From Streptomyces sp. BV286 (GTDB lineage Bacteria; Actinomycetota; Actinomycetes; Streptomycetales; Streptomycetaceae), in assembly GCF_019090165.1 (NCBI RefSeq), contig NZ_JAHRIB010000065.1, forward strand, positions 1-64,000: a DNA stretch of 64,000 nt, read 5' to 3'. The translations under genes and the position numbers were made by a program. The notes under the pieces are model-generated. The model was not told where the DNA came from. It did not search any database and was given only the letters and a program-made list of their open reading frames with translations. Positions 51,047 to 59,655 of the stretch are shown piece by piece; position 1 is the stretch's first letter; the number at the start of each line of letters is the position of its first letter.

Positions 51047-51478
51047 GCATCTTCCCGCACACCTTCCGGCAATGCATTCGGAAGACAATCCACCAGTTGC
51101 CCGTGCAACGAATTCTGGATTTGCTTGCGATATCCGGCGGCGAATTTCCTTAATCCACGCCTTTCGATCGATGGAAATCCTGTTCCGCTTCCGTGCGCCA
51201 CTCGCACGACCTTCACCACAGTTGATCTTGGGGCCTTCGGGCATGAAGAAGCCCCGCCCCCAGGGATTTGCAGCAACCCTTCTCGGGGGGTTTTACCGAC
51301 GCGCCGGGGAGAGCCTCCAGAGGCTGTGTGCGCCAAGTGGGCGAGGGCGGTACGGTTCTGCTTGCAACGTCCTTGTAAGCCTCAGTCGCCCGGTCTCACC
51401 AGCCGGTCGCGCCATGTGGTGGAGAGGGCACTGGACCCGCCAACTCCTGTTCCTCGACCCGAAGGAGCTCAGACCCTC

Positions 51479-51673
51479 ATGGCAACCGCCGTCGAGCGCG
51501 GCGTAGTTGTGCCGACCGCCCGGCCCGCCCCGGCATCGGACGACTCTGCCCCTCAGCGACCCGCTTTCCGCCCCTCACCCTGCGTGACGCCGGCGCTTCC
51601 CGCCGCCGACGCCCGTACCCGGGAGCCCGGGCGCGGGCCCACACCCGTGCCCACGTCCCGGCTGTGGGGGTGA
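51479..51673 (+). CDS. Possible small protein upstream of the Crp-like gene
   Basis: A 64-aa frame (MATAVERGVVVPTARPAPASD ...) with AAGGAG 13 nt upstream of the ATG. It ends in GTGA that overlaps a possible start of the next gene. It is Pro/Ala/Arg-rich and low in recognisable fold. Third-position GC is about 80 percent, higher than in noncoding parts here but lower than in real genes. It may be a translated leader that couples translation to the regulator. Confidence 0.35.
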   Translation: MATAVERGVVVPTARPAPASDDSAPQRPAFRPSPCVTPALPAADARTREPGRGPTPVPTSRLWG

Positions 51674-51678
51674 GGACC

Positions 51679-52416
51679 GTGGCATCCCCGGCCCCCGACA
51701 CCCAGGCCTTCAACACCATCGAGGTCCTGCACGGCCGCCAGCCCATGCCGAGGGGCAGCTTCCTCGACCATCTCCCGGCCGCCAAGTGGGCGCTGTTCGT
51801 GGCGATATGGGGCTCCGACGCCCGTACGTACCTCAAGGGCGCGGAACTTCCGCTGCGCCCGAAGGACACGAACATGTACATCGTGCTCGGCGGCTGCGTC
51901 GTCCAGGAGCGGTTCCCCTTCGGCACGAAGATCGCCCGGTTCCGCGGGGTCGGGCAGGTCCTCGGCGAGGCCAAGCTGATAGAGCCGCGTTCGTCGGTGC
52001 GGACGGTGTGCCTCGCCACCACCTGGGTGCTGCCCTGCGACACCCGGCGCGTGAACCTGCTGCTCGCCCAGGACCACGAGGCGGAGCGGGCACTGCTGCG
52101 CAGCCTCGAGGACCGCAACCGGAGCGACGAGAGGATCTACGCCACCACGAGCCGGTCACCACTGGCCCGGGTGAGCGCCCTGCTCCACCACCTCGCCACG
52201 ATCGCCGGCACCAGGGACCCCGCCGACCCCACCGGGCCCACGACGATCGTCGGTCCGCGCCAGCGGGATCTCGCGGAGGCACTGCTGCTCGGCCAGTCCA
52301 CCGTCGAGAGCGCCGTCGCCACCCTGCGGCGGAAACAGCTCATCGACAGCAGGTACCGCCAGCTCGTCGTCAGCGATCTGGCCGCACTCAGGGCCCTGGT
52401 CACGTCCCAGTCCTGA
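51679..52416 (+). CDS. Crp/Fnr-family transcription regulator
   Basis: A 245-aa regulator. GTG 51679 is preceded by GGGGGTGAGG; GTG codons at 51664 and 51670 are also possible. The N-terminal half has a degenerate cyclic-nucleotide-binding-type beta roll (MYIVLGGCVVQERFPFGTKIARFRGVGQVLGEAKLIEPRSS) without an evident cAMP-binding Arg-Ser pair. The C-terminal half has a Crp-type winged helix (PRQRDLAEALLLGQSTVESAVATLRRKQLIDSR). Ligand unknown. It is followed after about 120 nt by the membrane protein at 52539. Confidence 0.75.
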   Translation: MASPAPDTQAFNTIEVLHGRQPMPRGSFLDHLPAAKWALFVAIWGSDARTYLKGAELPLRPKDTNMYIVLGGCVVQERFPFGTKIARFRGVGQVLGEAKLIEPRSSVRTVCLATTWVLPCDTRRVNLLLAQDHEAERALLRSLEDRNRSDERIYATTSRSPLARVSALLHHLATIAGTRDPADPTGPTTIVGPRQRDLAEALLLGQSTVESAVATLRRKQLIDSRYRQLVVSDLAALRALVTSQS

Positions 52417-52538
52417 CGGCGGGACGCGACCAGGGTCCACGGCAGCACACGGGCCACCTCACACGTCTTTCACCCGGGCACGGCACGGCTCTCCCACGAC
52501 CGGCCGGGTCCCGGTTCCGAGAACGGAAAACCACAGAC

Positions 52539-53057
52539 ATGTCCCCCTTGACGACGTCGCTCGCGCAGCAGGTCAACACGGTCTGGACGTCATGGCAGGT
52601 GATCGTCTCCGGGCTGGTCGGGGCCACCCTGGTGGTCCTCGCCATCCTGACCTACCGCCTGTCCAAGCGCGTCGCCGAACGCAACCGCCGCCACCACGCG
52701 GACGATCCCGACCTCGACCGGCTCGCGGGGTATCTCGACGAAACCCTCAAGGTCGCCTGCCGGTTCGCGCAGCACCCCGCCACCGAGCTCGACTTCGAGC
52801 CGCTGCGCGAGCAGCGTCATCTGCTGGAGAGCGACGACCGCGGCCGGCCGCTCCACGACGAGCTGGAGGAGGTCGTACGGCGTATCGACTTCTACGTCGA
52901 CAAGGCACTGCCGGCGTTCGAGGAGACGGCGATCCCCGACGGCTGGAAGGCCACGACGCTGCTGACGCGTGCCATGCAGCAGCAACAGGCCCTCGCCCAG
53001 CTCAAGTCGGCCGTCAAGGCGGCCCAGCAGGAGATCCACAGCCTGCGCAGCCGGTAG
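52539..53057 (+). CDS. Membrane-anchored protein with helical cytoplasmic domain
   Basis: A 172-aa protein. One N-terminal helix (VIVSGLVGATLVVLAILTY, about residues 20-40) is followed by a basic stretch and a mostly helical region (residues 60-172), with acidic-basic patterns typical of a coiled coil at the C-terminus (AMQQQQALAQLKSAVKAAQQEI). I do not recognise the family. Position after the Crp-like regulator suggests coregulation. An unusual pair of alternative hairpins follows. Confidence 0.6.
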   Translation: MSPLTTSLAQQVNTVWTSWQVIVSGLVGATLVVLAILTYRLSKRVAERNRRHHADDPDLDRLAGYLDETLKVACRFAQHPATELDFEPLREQRHLLESDDRGRPLHDELEEVVRRIDFYVDKALPAFEETAIPDGWKATTLLTRAMQQQQALAQLKSAVKAAQQEIHSLRSR

Positions 53058-53066
53058 GGGGCCGTC

Positions 53067-53121
53067 CCCACGCCCTGTGGTCCGGGGCCGGACCACAGGG
53101 CCCCGGACCACAGGGCGTGGG
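53067..53121 (+). terminator. Alternative-hairpin terminator
   Basis: Perfect 21-bp arms at 53067-53087 and 53101-53121 enclose a 13-nt loop. Within it, the copies at 53073-53085 and 53088-53100 form a competing 13-bp stem. Only one can form at a time. Confidence 0.7.
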
Positions 53122-53344
53122 ATGTCGGCGGCCGGGGCTGGGCTCCCGGGCGGGGCGGGGGCGCGATGTCCGGATGCGCACGGCATGCGCGTGAGCCCAC
53201 GGCTGAATCCGTGCAGGAGCGTCACACAGGCTGCACACAGTGGCTCGAAAGCCTCGTTAGCGTTGCTGGCCGTTCGACCCCACGTACGACCGTGACCAGG
53301 CAGCGGCCCGGCGGGTCGACGACTGTCAACCCAGGAAGACGCTG

Positions 53345-54268
53345 ATGGACTACTGCTCCTCGTGTCGTCGGCATCTCAACGGCGCTCTCGTGTGTCCCGG
53401 GTGCGGTGCCTACGCCCCGGACATCGCCCCCGGCACCGCCCATGCCACCGCCGGCCGCCCCACCGTCCAGCCCCGGGTCACCATGGCCGCCGGCAGCGCG
53501 GCGGCGGACGCCGTCGCGGCGTGGGAGCCCGCCGCCTTCGTCCCGTGGCAGGACGGCCGTCCCCCTGAGGGGACGACAGCCGGGCCGGACTTCGACGACG
53601 CCCCCGAGGCGGACCCGTACGGCGGCTTCGAGGGTGCGACGCCCGCGCCGCAGGGACGGGCGGCACGACGTCGCCAGCGCATCCGCTGGAAGAAGAACCA
53701 GCGCCGGGCCGTGGTCGCGACCGCCGTCGCGCTCGTCGGAGGCGGTCTGAGCTTCGCCGCGCTGGACCGGCACTCGCCCGACCACGCGGAGGCCGCCACG
53801 GCGCCTCAGACCCCCGGCACGGGCTCCGCGGCGGAAGAGGCCACGCAGTACACCCGCCCGACATCGACGCGGCCCGACCGCCGGTCCTCGTCCGCTCCCG
53901 CCACGCAGTCGCCCGCGAAGGACCGGCCGCACCGGCGGGCCGCCGCCGACCCGACCTCCCTCGCCCCGGACGGCGCCCGCTCGGACGCCGTCCCGTCCGC
54001 GCCCACGACGCCGGCGTCCGACCCGCTGTCGCGGACCTCGTCCCCGTCCTCCGACGACACCGCCGACAACGCCGCACAGCAGCCCTCCGCACCCGCCACC
54101 GACGGCACGGGCGGATCGGGCAGCGGCACGGACGGGACGGGCGGCACCAGCGGTACGGGCGGGGCGAGCGGCTCGGGCGGCACGGACTCGGGCGCCGCGC
54201 AGGCGAGCCCCGCGCCGACGGCGACCTCGCCGTCGCAGCTCTGCCTGCTCGTGGTGTGCATCGGCTGA
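53345..54268 (+). CDS. SCO2400-family zinc-ribbon membrane protein
   Basis: A 307-aa protein starting MDYCSSCRRHLNGALVCPGCGAYAPDIAP. Two CxxC knuckles (CSSC, CPGC) form a zinc ribbon. A basic stretch (RRRQRIRWKKNQRR) and a hydrophobic helix (AVVATAVALVGGGLSFAAL) near residues 120-142 follow. The rest is a Ser/Thr/Pro/Gly-rich extracellular region ending in SPSQLCLLVVCIG. This is the layout of the SCO2400 family of Streptomyces, whose role is unknown. The C-terminal CLLVVC could anchor or bind. No operon partner is evident. Confidence 0.8.
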   Translation: MDYCSSCRRHLNGALVCPGCGAYAPDIAPGTAHATAGRPTVQPRVTMAAGSAAADAVAAWEPAAFVPWQDGRPPEGTTAGPDFDDAPEADPYGGFEGATPAPQGRAARRRQRIRWKKNQRRAVVATAVALVGGGLSFAALDRHSPDHAEAATAPQTPGTGSAAEEATQYTRPTSTRPDRRSSSAPATQSPAKDRPHRRAAADPTSLAPDGARSDAVPSAPTTPASDPLSRTSSPSSDDTADNAAQQPSAPATDGTGGSGSGTDGTGGTSGTGGASGSGGTDSGAAQASPAPTATSPSQLCLLVVCIG

Positions 54269-54281
54269 CGGGCGCGGTGCG

Positions 54282-54358
54282 CCCGGTACGCGGGCGGTAC
54301 GACCGGTACGCGGGCGGTACGACCGGTACGCGGGCGGTACGACCGGTACGCGGGCGGT
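54282..54358. repeat. Tandem 20-bp repeat, nearly four copies
   Basis: The unit CGGGCGGTACGACCGGTACG repeats with full identity at 54291, 54311 and 54331, plus partial ends on both sides. It lies between the SCO2400-like gene and the PAS-SpoIIE gene and includes GGTACG/CGTACC palindromic pieces. Confidence 0.9.
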
Positions 54359-54499
54359 GGTCCGCCCGAGCCCGTCGGCGACCACCGGCCGGCCGTCGTA
54401 CGACCGGCGTCCGACGGGCCGGTGGTCGCCGTCCGGCCCGTGATCGTGCCCCGCAGCGCCGGGTCGCACGGGCCCCGGTGACGGAGTAGACATGGTGGC

Positions 54500-55807
54500 A
54501 TGAGCGAGAGTGATGCGCCTGGTGGGAGAGCGAGCCCGGGCATCGAGAACGCCATCGACTTCGCGGAGGTCTTCCAGGCGCTGCCCAGCCCCGTGCTGCT
54601 GCTCGCCCCCGACCTGACGATGGTCTGCGCGAACCGCGCCTACTCGAAGGTCACCGGGCGTCCCCTCGAGGACCTCGTCGGCCGCTCCCTGTTCGACGTG
54701 TTTCCCGACAGCCCCGCCGACGGGGCCACCGGTGCCCGGACCCTGCGGGCGTCGCTGGAGCGGGTGCTGGCCACCGGCGAGCGGGACACCATGGCCCTCC
54801 AGAAGTACGACGTGGAGATCCCCGGCAGGGCGGGCGTGTTCGAGGAGCGCTACTGGAGCCCGGTCAACATCCCGGTCCTCGACGCCGACGGCCGGGTGTC
54901 GCTCCTCGTCCACCGCGTCGAGGAGGTCACGGCCCTGGTCCACGCCCGGCAGGCCGCCACGAAGGCACCGGGCGGACCGACGGCACCGGGCGGCACCCTC
55001 AGCCACGAGGACGCCATGACCGCCGACCTGCTGACCCGCTCCCAGGAACTGCAGGAACTCAACGAGCGGTTGCGCGAGGCCCACGCCCGCTCGCACGAGG
55101 TCGCCGTCACCCTCCAACGGGCGATGCTGCCCGGCACCACGCTGCCGCCGCGCTCCTTCGCCGCCGTGCGCTACCGGCCGGCGGCCAGTTTCCTGAACGT
55201 GTGCGGCGACTGGTACGACCTGATCGACCTGGACACCGACCGGCTGGCCGCCGCGGTCGGGGACGTCGTCGGGCACGGCCTGGAGGCGGCCGGCGTCATG
55301 GGGCAGCTGCGCGGCGCCCTCAGTACCGCGATCCGCGCCACCGGCCGGCCCGCCGCCGCGCTCACGACGCTCGCCCAGCACGCGCACACCGTCGAGGGCG
55401 CGCTCGCCACGACCGCCGTCCAGGCCGTCATCGACCGGGCCGGGCACACCGTCACCTACAGCTGCGCAGGTCATCCGCCGCCGCTCGTCGCGCACACCGA
55501 CGGGACCGTCGAGGCCCTCGACGCGGCCACCGACCCGCCGCTGGGGGCGGGCGACGACGACGCGCCCAGGGGCCAGGCGACCGTCGAGTACGCGCCCGGC
55601 GCCACGCTCGTCCTCTACACCGACGGGCTGATCGAACGCCGCGGCGAGGACATCGACCAGGGCCTGCGCCGCCTGGGCGACAGCCTCAGGCGCCATCACG
55701 CCCTCGACCCCGAGCCCCTCGCCGACGCCGTCCTGGCCGACCTGCTCCCGGCTTCGAGAAGCGGCCCGGACGACGACACGGCACTTGTGGTGATCCGGCT
55801 GCAGTGA
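54500..55807 (+). CDS. PAS-domain SpoIIE-type protein phosphatase
   Basis: A 435-aa PP2C-family phosphatase. Residues about 18-145 form a PAS domain (VLLLAPDLTMVCANRAYSKVTGR ... EDLVGRSLFDVFPD). Residues about 200-433 form the SpoIIE catalytic domain: FLNVCGDWYDLIDLD (first Asp cluster), GDVVGHGLEAAG, and the late metal-ligand Asp residues in YTDGLIERR and GPDDDTALVVIRL. It should dephosphorylate STAS-type anti-anti-sigma factors, and a STAS protein is encoded 2 kb downstream. Start ATG 54500 follows a weak ribosome site. Soluble. Confidence 0.9.
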   Translation: MSESDAPGGRASPGIENAIDFAEVFQALPSPVLLLAPDLTMVCANRAYSKVTGRPLEDLVGRSLFDVFPDSPADGATGARTLRASLERVLATGERDTMALQKYDVEIPGRAGVFEERYWSPVNIPVLDADGRVSLLVHRVEEVTALVHARQAATKAPGGPTAPGGTLSHEDAMTADLLTRSQELQELNERLREAHARSHEVAVTLQRAMLPGTTLPPRSFAAVRYRPAASFLNVCGDWYDLIDLDTDRLAAAVGDVVGHGLEAAGVMGQLRGALSTAIRATGRPAAALTTLAQHAHTVEGALATTAVQAVIDRAGHTVTYSCAGHPPPLVAHTDGTVEALDAATDPPLGAGDDDAPRGQATVEYAPGATLVLYTDGLIERRGEDIDQGLRRLGDSLRRHHALDPEPLADAVLADLLPASRSGPDDDTALVVIRLQ

Positions 55808-55978
55808 GCTCCGGCGCCTGCCGGCGGCGCCGCTCCGCACGCGCGTGAGCGTACCGACGACGCGCTCCCCACGTGGTGGAAGGGCATGCGGCGATGCCGA
55901 CGCCCCGTTTACCCCGGCGGCTCCGGCTGTGATGATGCCGGTCCGGGGACACCCGTCCCACGGCCGGGGGAGGCCCGT

Positions 55979-56596
55979 ATGGCAGAGGTGTACTTGCGCA
56001 GACTGTCCCGGTGGCAGGCCGAGCAGCAGCGGGACGCCGTCGCGGACGTGCACGTCACGGCATACCGGGGCGTGGCGGGGGAGGAATACCGTGACCGCCA
56101 GGGCTTTCTGCACCGGTTCGAGCAGCATGTGCAGCACACCGGCTTCGACATGGTGGTCGCAGACACGGCGGGGCTGGTCGGCTGCGCCTACGGGTTCCGG
56201 GTGCCCCGTACCGGCGAGTGGTGGTCGGACTTCCGCGGAGGGCTGCCCGCGGACATCGAGGAACTCACCGCCTCGGGCCGTGCCTTCCTGCTCGCCGAGC
56301 TGATGGTGCTGCCCGCCCACCGTCGCCTCGGCGTCGCCACGCGCATGGTCGAGTGGCTGCTGACGCGGCTCGACGCCGATCTGGTGGTCGCGGTCTCCAG
56401 CCGCTCCGGCGACGACGGCGACCGTGACGGCGGCGGCCCGGGGGGCGCGGTGGAAGCGGCCTTCCGTGCCTGGGGGTGGTCGAGGCTCGGGATCCTCGGT
56501 CCTCGCGCCGTCTCGGACGTCGGTTCCGGTGCCGGCACGGGCGCCGGTCCGTACGCGGTGGCGCACGAGGCATGGATCCGCAGGCCCCCGCGGTGA
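55979..56596 (+). CDS. GNAT-family N-acetyltransferase
   Basis: A 205-aa acetyltransferase. ATG 55979 has GGGGGAGG upstream. It contains a GNAT core: LLAELMVLPAHRRLGVATRMVEWLL is the acetyl-CoA-binding segment (V/IxPxxRxxGxA/G), preceded by the substrate strands and followed by a C-terminal strand (AFRAWGWSRLGIL). Substrate unknown. It converges on the DUF5994 gene at 56636. Confidence 0.85.
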   Translation: MAEVYLRRLSRWQAEQQRDAVADVHVTAYRGVAGEEYRDRQGFLHRFEQHVQHTGFDMVVADTAGLVGCAYGFRVPRTGEWWSDFRGGLPADIEELTASGRAFLLAELMVLPAHRRLGVATRMVEWLLTRLDADLVVAVSSRSGDDGDRDGGGPGGAVEAAFRAWGWSRLGILGPRAVSDVGSGAGTGAGPYAVAHEAWIRRPPR

Positions 56597-56635
56597 ACCG
56601 GCGGCGCCCGAGGGCCCCCGTGCGAGCGGGTCGGG

Positions 56636-57043
56636 CTACACGGTGGCCACCGGCGCCGACGCGGCCGCCATCAGCGGCTCCGCGTCCACCGCGTCGATCT
56701 CCGGAGGTACGACCAGCAGGTCCCAGCGGCCCCGGCCGGGGCCGAGCAGGCGGATGGTGTGCCTGCTGTGCGTCACCGAGGACCGGTTCAGGCGTACGAC
56801 GTGATTGGCCACGAGCATCCGGCCGGGCGACGTCGACCACATCGCCGTGTTCACGGTGACGCCGTCGATCTGACCCCACGTACGGGGCAACGCGCCTATC
56901 AGCAGCGGGAGTTCGGACAGCAGGTCGCGCGAGTGGGGCCACCACGCCCCGTCGATACGCCGCGGCAGGGTGCTGTGCGGGGCCAGACGCAGACGAACGA
57001 GGGGCTGGGAGGCCGGAGGTCCGAGGTCCGGGACGGTGGTCAT
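56636..57043 (-). CDS. DUF5994 family protein
   Basis: A 135-aa protein. IDGAWWPHSRDL, ELPLLIGALPRTWGQIDGVTVN and GRWDLLVVPPE match the DUF5994 family by memory. The fold has no known function and is common in Streptomyces beside SpoIIE/STAS/ANTAR signalling genes, as here. Start MTTVPDLGPP with ATG 57043 and a GGAG-type site upstream. Soluble, cytoplasmic. Confidence 0.8.
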   Translation of the reverse strand: MTTVPDLGPPASQPLVRLRLAPHSTLPRRIDGAWWPHSRDLLSELPLLIGALPRTWGQIDGVTVNTAMWSTSPGRMLVANHVVRLNRSSVTHSRHTIRLLGPGRGRWDLLVVPPEIDAVDAEPLMAAASAPVATV

Positions 57044-57343
57044 GGGGCGCTCCTGTCTGGGGGCACGCGTGCGTGGTGCCGGTGGGTCGCCCGCGACGGG
57101 CCGCGGAACGGAACAGCTTGCTTCTGTGACGGCTCGCGCGGGCAGGGTCTCGTGCCGCTTCAGGCGCGCGTGCGGAACCGGCGGAACGTGGAACGGTTTC
57201 GGCCCTCAGGGGGGCGGGCCCTGCCACAGGCACTGAACGGCCCGGCGTCGGCATGCGCCAAGGACGAGACCGGCTTGATCACCGGTGTACGACATGCCCT
57301 CGGTTCCCCCACCGTACCTCGGCCCGCGGGCAAGGAGACTTCC
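57044..57343. other. 300-nt divergent region between DUF5994 and the STAS locus
   Basis: Presumed promoters for both directions. I see no hairpin or repeat of note. The stretch is not convincingly coding. Confidence 0.4.
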
Positions 57344-57511
57344 GTGACCGACGGCTCGTGGGGCGGCGGTCCACGTCAACCTCCTCGTGGATCTCTCGGT
57401 TTCGGCTCCGGACAGTCCGGATTCGGTCACTCACCAGCAGAGTCGGAACGATTCGAGCACTCCCTCCGCGAATACCGGGACGGCACGGCGGGCGGACCCT
57501 CCCTGCACTAG
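57344..57511 (+). CDS. Possible 55-aa small protein upstream of the STAS gene
   Basis: GTG 57344 is well placed behind AAGGAG (57332-57337). The product is VTDGSWGGGP start, then Gly/Ser/Pro-rich with GFGSGQSGFGH, and a helix-like end (AESERFEHSLREYRDG). Third-position GC is only about 65 percent, so it may be spurious. It ends 133 nt before the STAS start. Confidence 0.35.
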   Translation: MTDGSWGGGPRQPPRGSLGFGSGQSGFGHSPAESERFEHSLREYRDGTAGGPSLH

Positions 57512-57644
57512 GCTCGCCGTACGGCAGCCCGTGCCCCCGGCCCTCTCCGTGAAGTCCCGTTCCGCGCAACAGAGGCCCTGCGCAGGTCGAAGCACCGGAG
57601 AGCTCCCCCGTGGCGCTGCTCCACAGTCGGAGGAGATGGGGCGC

Positions 57645-58028
57645 ATGGGCCCGTATCCAAGCCTGTTCGACGAATGCAGCGTGATCCGGGCACGCGGTGA
57701 ACTGGACCTGACGACCACCCCGGGCCTCGTCCGGGACCTGGAGGACGTCCGCCGCGGCTCCGGGCCCCCCTTCCTCATCGTCGATCTGAGCGGCGTGACG
57801 TTCGTGGACGGCAGCGTCCTGGACCCGCTGAGCGCGGCCTGGGACGAGTGCCGCAGGCGGGGCGGGTGGGCGCGGGTCGTCTACGTCCGCCCCTGCATAG
57901 GTCTGCTGTTCCGGGCCGGCGCCGTCACGGGGCGGTTCCCCCGGTACGCGAGTGTCCAGGACGCCTGGCGGGGTCTGCTCGCCGATGGCCGGGAACAATG
58001 GGACAGCGCGGCGGACCAACCCGCGTAG
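57645..58028 (+). CDS. STAS-domain anti-sigma-factor antagonist
   Basis: A 127-aa SpoIIAA/RsbV-like protein. ATG 57645 is 9 nt after GGAGGAG; the ATG at 57636 is too close. STAS landmarks: IRARGELDLTTTPGLVRDL, then FLIVDLSGVTFVDGSVLDPL, in which the Ser after Gly is the likely phosphorylation site. The family is switched by a kinase and a SpoIIE-type phosphatase; the latter may be the gene at 54500. No RsbW-like kinase is in the window. The next gene starts 63 nt later. Confidence 0.85.
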   Translation: MGPYPSLFDECSVIRARGELDLTTTPGLVRDLEDVRRGSGPPFLIVDLSGVTFVDGSVLDPLSAAWDECRRRGGWARVVYVRPCIGLLFRAGAVTGRFPRYASVQDAWRGLLADGREQWDSAADQPA

Positions 58029-58091
58029 GGTGACAATGCAAGCTGGTCGGCGCCTCCCCCCGGGGCCCCGGCCGCGGCGGAACGGAATCCG

Positions 58092-58877
58092 GTGATCAGC
58101 GACGGCATGGCCGACGTGCTCCGGTCGCTGCGCCAGGGCAGGCGCGACGATCCGGCCCGGGAGTGTGCGCAGGCACTGGGTGCCGAGGGAGTCGCGCTGT
58201 CGCTGCTCGTGGGCTTCGGCCGGACGGCGGAGCCGCTCTGGGGTCATCCCGAGGTGAGCGCGCGTTTCGAGGAACTCCAGTTCACGCTGGGCGAGGGCCC
58301 GGGTCCGGACGCGGTGCTCACCGGGACACCCGTCCTGGAGCCGGACCTGGAGTCCGTACGGCCCGAACGGTGGCCCGTACTGCTGCCGTCCGCCCGGGAG
58401 TTGGGTGTGCACGGGGTCTGCTGCTTCCCGCTCGGCATCGGCGCCATCCGGGTGGGCGTACTGACCGTGCTCTGCGACGCGAAACGCACCATGACCGAGC
58501 AGCAGTGCGTGGACGCCACGGCCCTGGCCGCCTCGCTGACCGGCACGTTCCTGAACCGGGACGGGCCCGGGAACCCGGGCGCGGACGGGAACGGCGGCGC
58601 GGCACCCGGCTGGTTCCTGGAGCGGCCGACGGGGCTGCACCGCGCGTCCGTGCACCAGGCGACGGGAATGATCAGCGTCCAGCTCGGTGTGCCCGTGGCG
58701 GAGGCCATCCTGCGGCTGCGGGCCCACGCCTACAGCAGCGAGCGTCCCCTCAGCGAGGTCGCGGACGACGTGGTCGCCCGCAGGCTCCGTTTCAACGACA
58801 ACGACAACGACGCCTCCGACGGCGGCTTCGACGGCGACACGAACGGGCCGTACTCGCCCGACGGTGGAAAGGGATGA
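58092..58877 (+). CDS. GAF-ANTAR protein 1
   Basis: A 261-aa signalling protein starting at GTG 58092. Residues about 20-155 form a GAF sensor domain (GVALSLLVGFGRTAEPLW, FTLGEGPGPDAVLTG, VCCFPLGIGAIRVGVL). Residues about 180-235 form an ANTAR RNA-binding domain (ASVHQATGMISVQLGVPVAEAILRLRAHAYSS, DVVARRLRF). ANTAR proteins bind paired hairpins in mRNA and prevent termination. The C-terminal tail is Asp/Asn-rich. Its stop overlaps the next ATG (ATGA). Confidence 0.85.
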   Translation: MISDGMADVLRSLRQGRRDDPARECAQALGAEGVALSLLVGFGRTAEPLWGHPEVSARFEELQFTLGEGPGPDAVLTGTPVLEPDLESVRPERWPVLLPSARELGVHGVCCFPLGIGAIRVGVLTVLCDAKRTMTEQQCVDATALAASLTGTFLNRDGPGNPGADGNGGAAPGWFLERPTGLHRASVHQATGMISVQLGVPVAEAILRLRAHAYSSERPLSEVADDVVARRLRFNDNDNDASDGGFDGDTNGPYSPDGGKG

Positions 58878-59641
58878 TCGGCATGGCCCGCGAACAACGT
58901 CTGGCCGAGATCTTCGTAGAGGTCGCGGACTCCCTCGTCGAGGATTTCGACGTGATCGACCTGCTGCAACGGCTGTCCACCCGCTGTGTCGAGCTGCTGG
59001 ACGTCTCGGCGGCCGGGATCCTGCTCGTGGACGCGTACGGCGAACTGCAGATCATCGCCGCGTCCGACGAACACACCCACCTGCTGGAGCTGTTCGCGCT
59101 CCAGCACGACCAGGGCCCGTGCGTGGAGTGCTACCACAGCGGCGCGGCCCGGACGAACATCGACCTGACGCACCAGGAGGCGGCGGCGAACTGGCCGCGG
59201 TTCGCCGCACGGGCCCGCGAGACGGGGTACGTCACCACCCACGCGCTGCCGCTGCGCCTGCGCAACCGGGTCGTCGGCGCGCTCAACCTCTTCCAGACCA
59301 CGCCGCACCACCTCGGCGACGCCGACATCGCGCTCGCCCAGGCCCTCGCGGACGTGGCGACCATCGCCATCCTCCAGCAGCGCACGCTGGAGCAGTCGCA
59401 TGTCGAGAACAGCCAGCTGGCGACGGCGCTCACCAGTCGCATCCTGGTCGAACAGGTCAAGGGGGTGCTGGCCGAGCGATGGAACTCCTCCGTGGACGAG
59501 GCCTTCGCCGTGTTCCGCGCCTACGCGCGAGCCCATCGGCTGCGCCTCGTGGACCTCGCCGCGCGGATCATCGCGGGCGACTTCGACACCGCGGACATCC
59601 CGGCACCGGTACCGGCCGCGTCGAAGGAGCGCTCCGACTGA
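58874..59641 (+). CDS. GAF-ANTAR protein 2
   Basis: A 255-aa protein coupled to the preceding gene by an ATGA overlap. The GAF domain (VELLDVSAAGILLVDAYGELQIIAASDE, QGPCVECYHSGAA, ALPLRLRNRVVGALNLF) carries a Cys pair that could sense redox or bind metal. The ANTAR domain (SQLATALTSRILVEQVKGVLAERWNSSVDEAFAVFRAYARAHRLRLVDLAARII) covers about residues 180-235. It probably forms a hetero-oligomer with GAF-ANTAR 1 in RNA-based regulation. It converges on the Ser/Thr kinase gene. Confidence 0.9.
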   Translation: MIGMAREQRLAEIFVEVADSLVEDFDVIDLLQRLSTRCVELLDVSAAGILLVDAYGELQIIAASDEHTHLLELFALQHDQGPCVECYHSGAARTNIDLTHQEAAANWPRFAARARETGYVTTHALPLRLRNRVVGALNLFQTTPHHLGDADIALAQALADVATIAILQQRTLEQSHVENSQLATALTSRILVEQVKGVLAERWNSSVDEAFAVFRAYARAHRLRLVDLAARIIAGDFDTADIPAPVPAASKERSD

Positions 59642-59655
59642 CGGGGTGACGACCG

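Larger units (their letters stand above)
50053..51478. other. 1.4-kb region without a convincing gene
   Basis: All open frames here have low third-position GC and no family resemblance. The base composition is more AT-rich than neighbouring genes, especially 50420-50620 and 51060-51200. It holds a set of nested perfect helices (50874-50952), a strong terminator (51012-51046) and a small AACCC/GGGTTTT hairpin near 51271. A frame at 50804-50903 could encode a 32-residue peptide (MFDPTASLPRREEVESYVRR start) but lacks a ribosome site. Confidence 0.45.
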
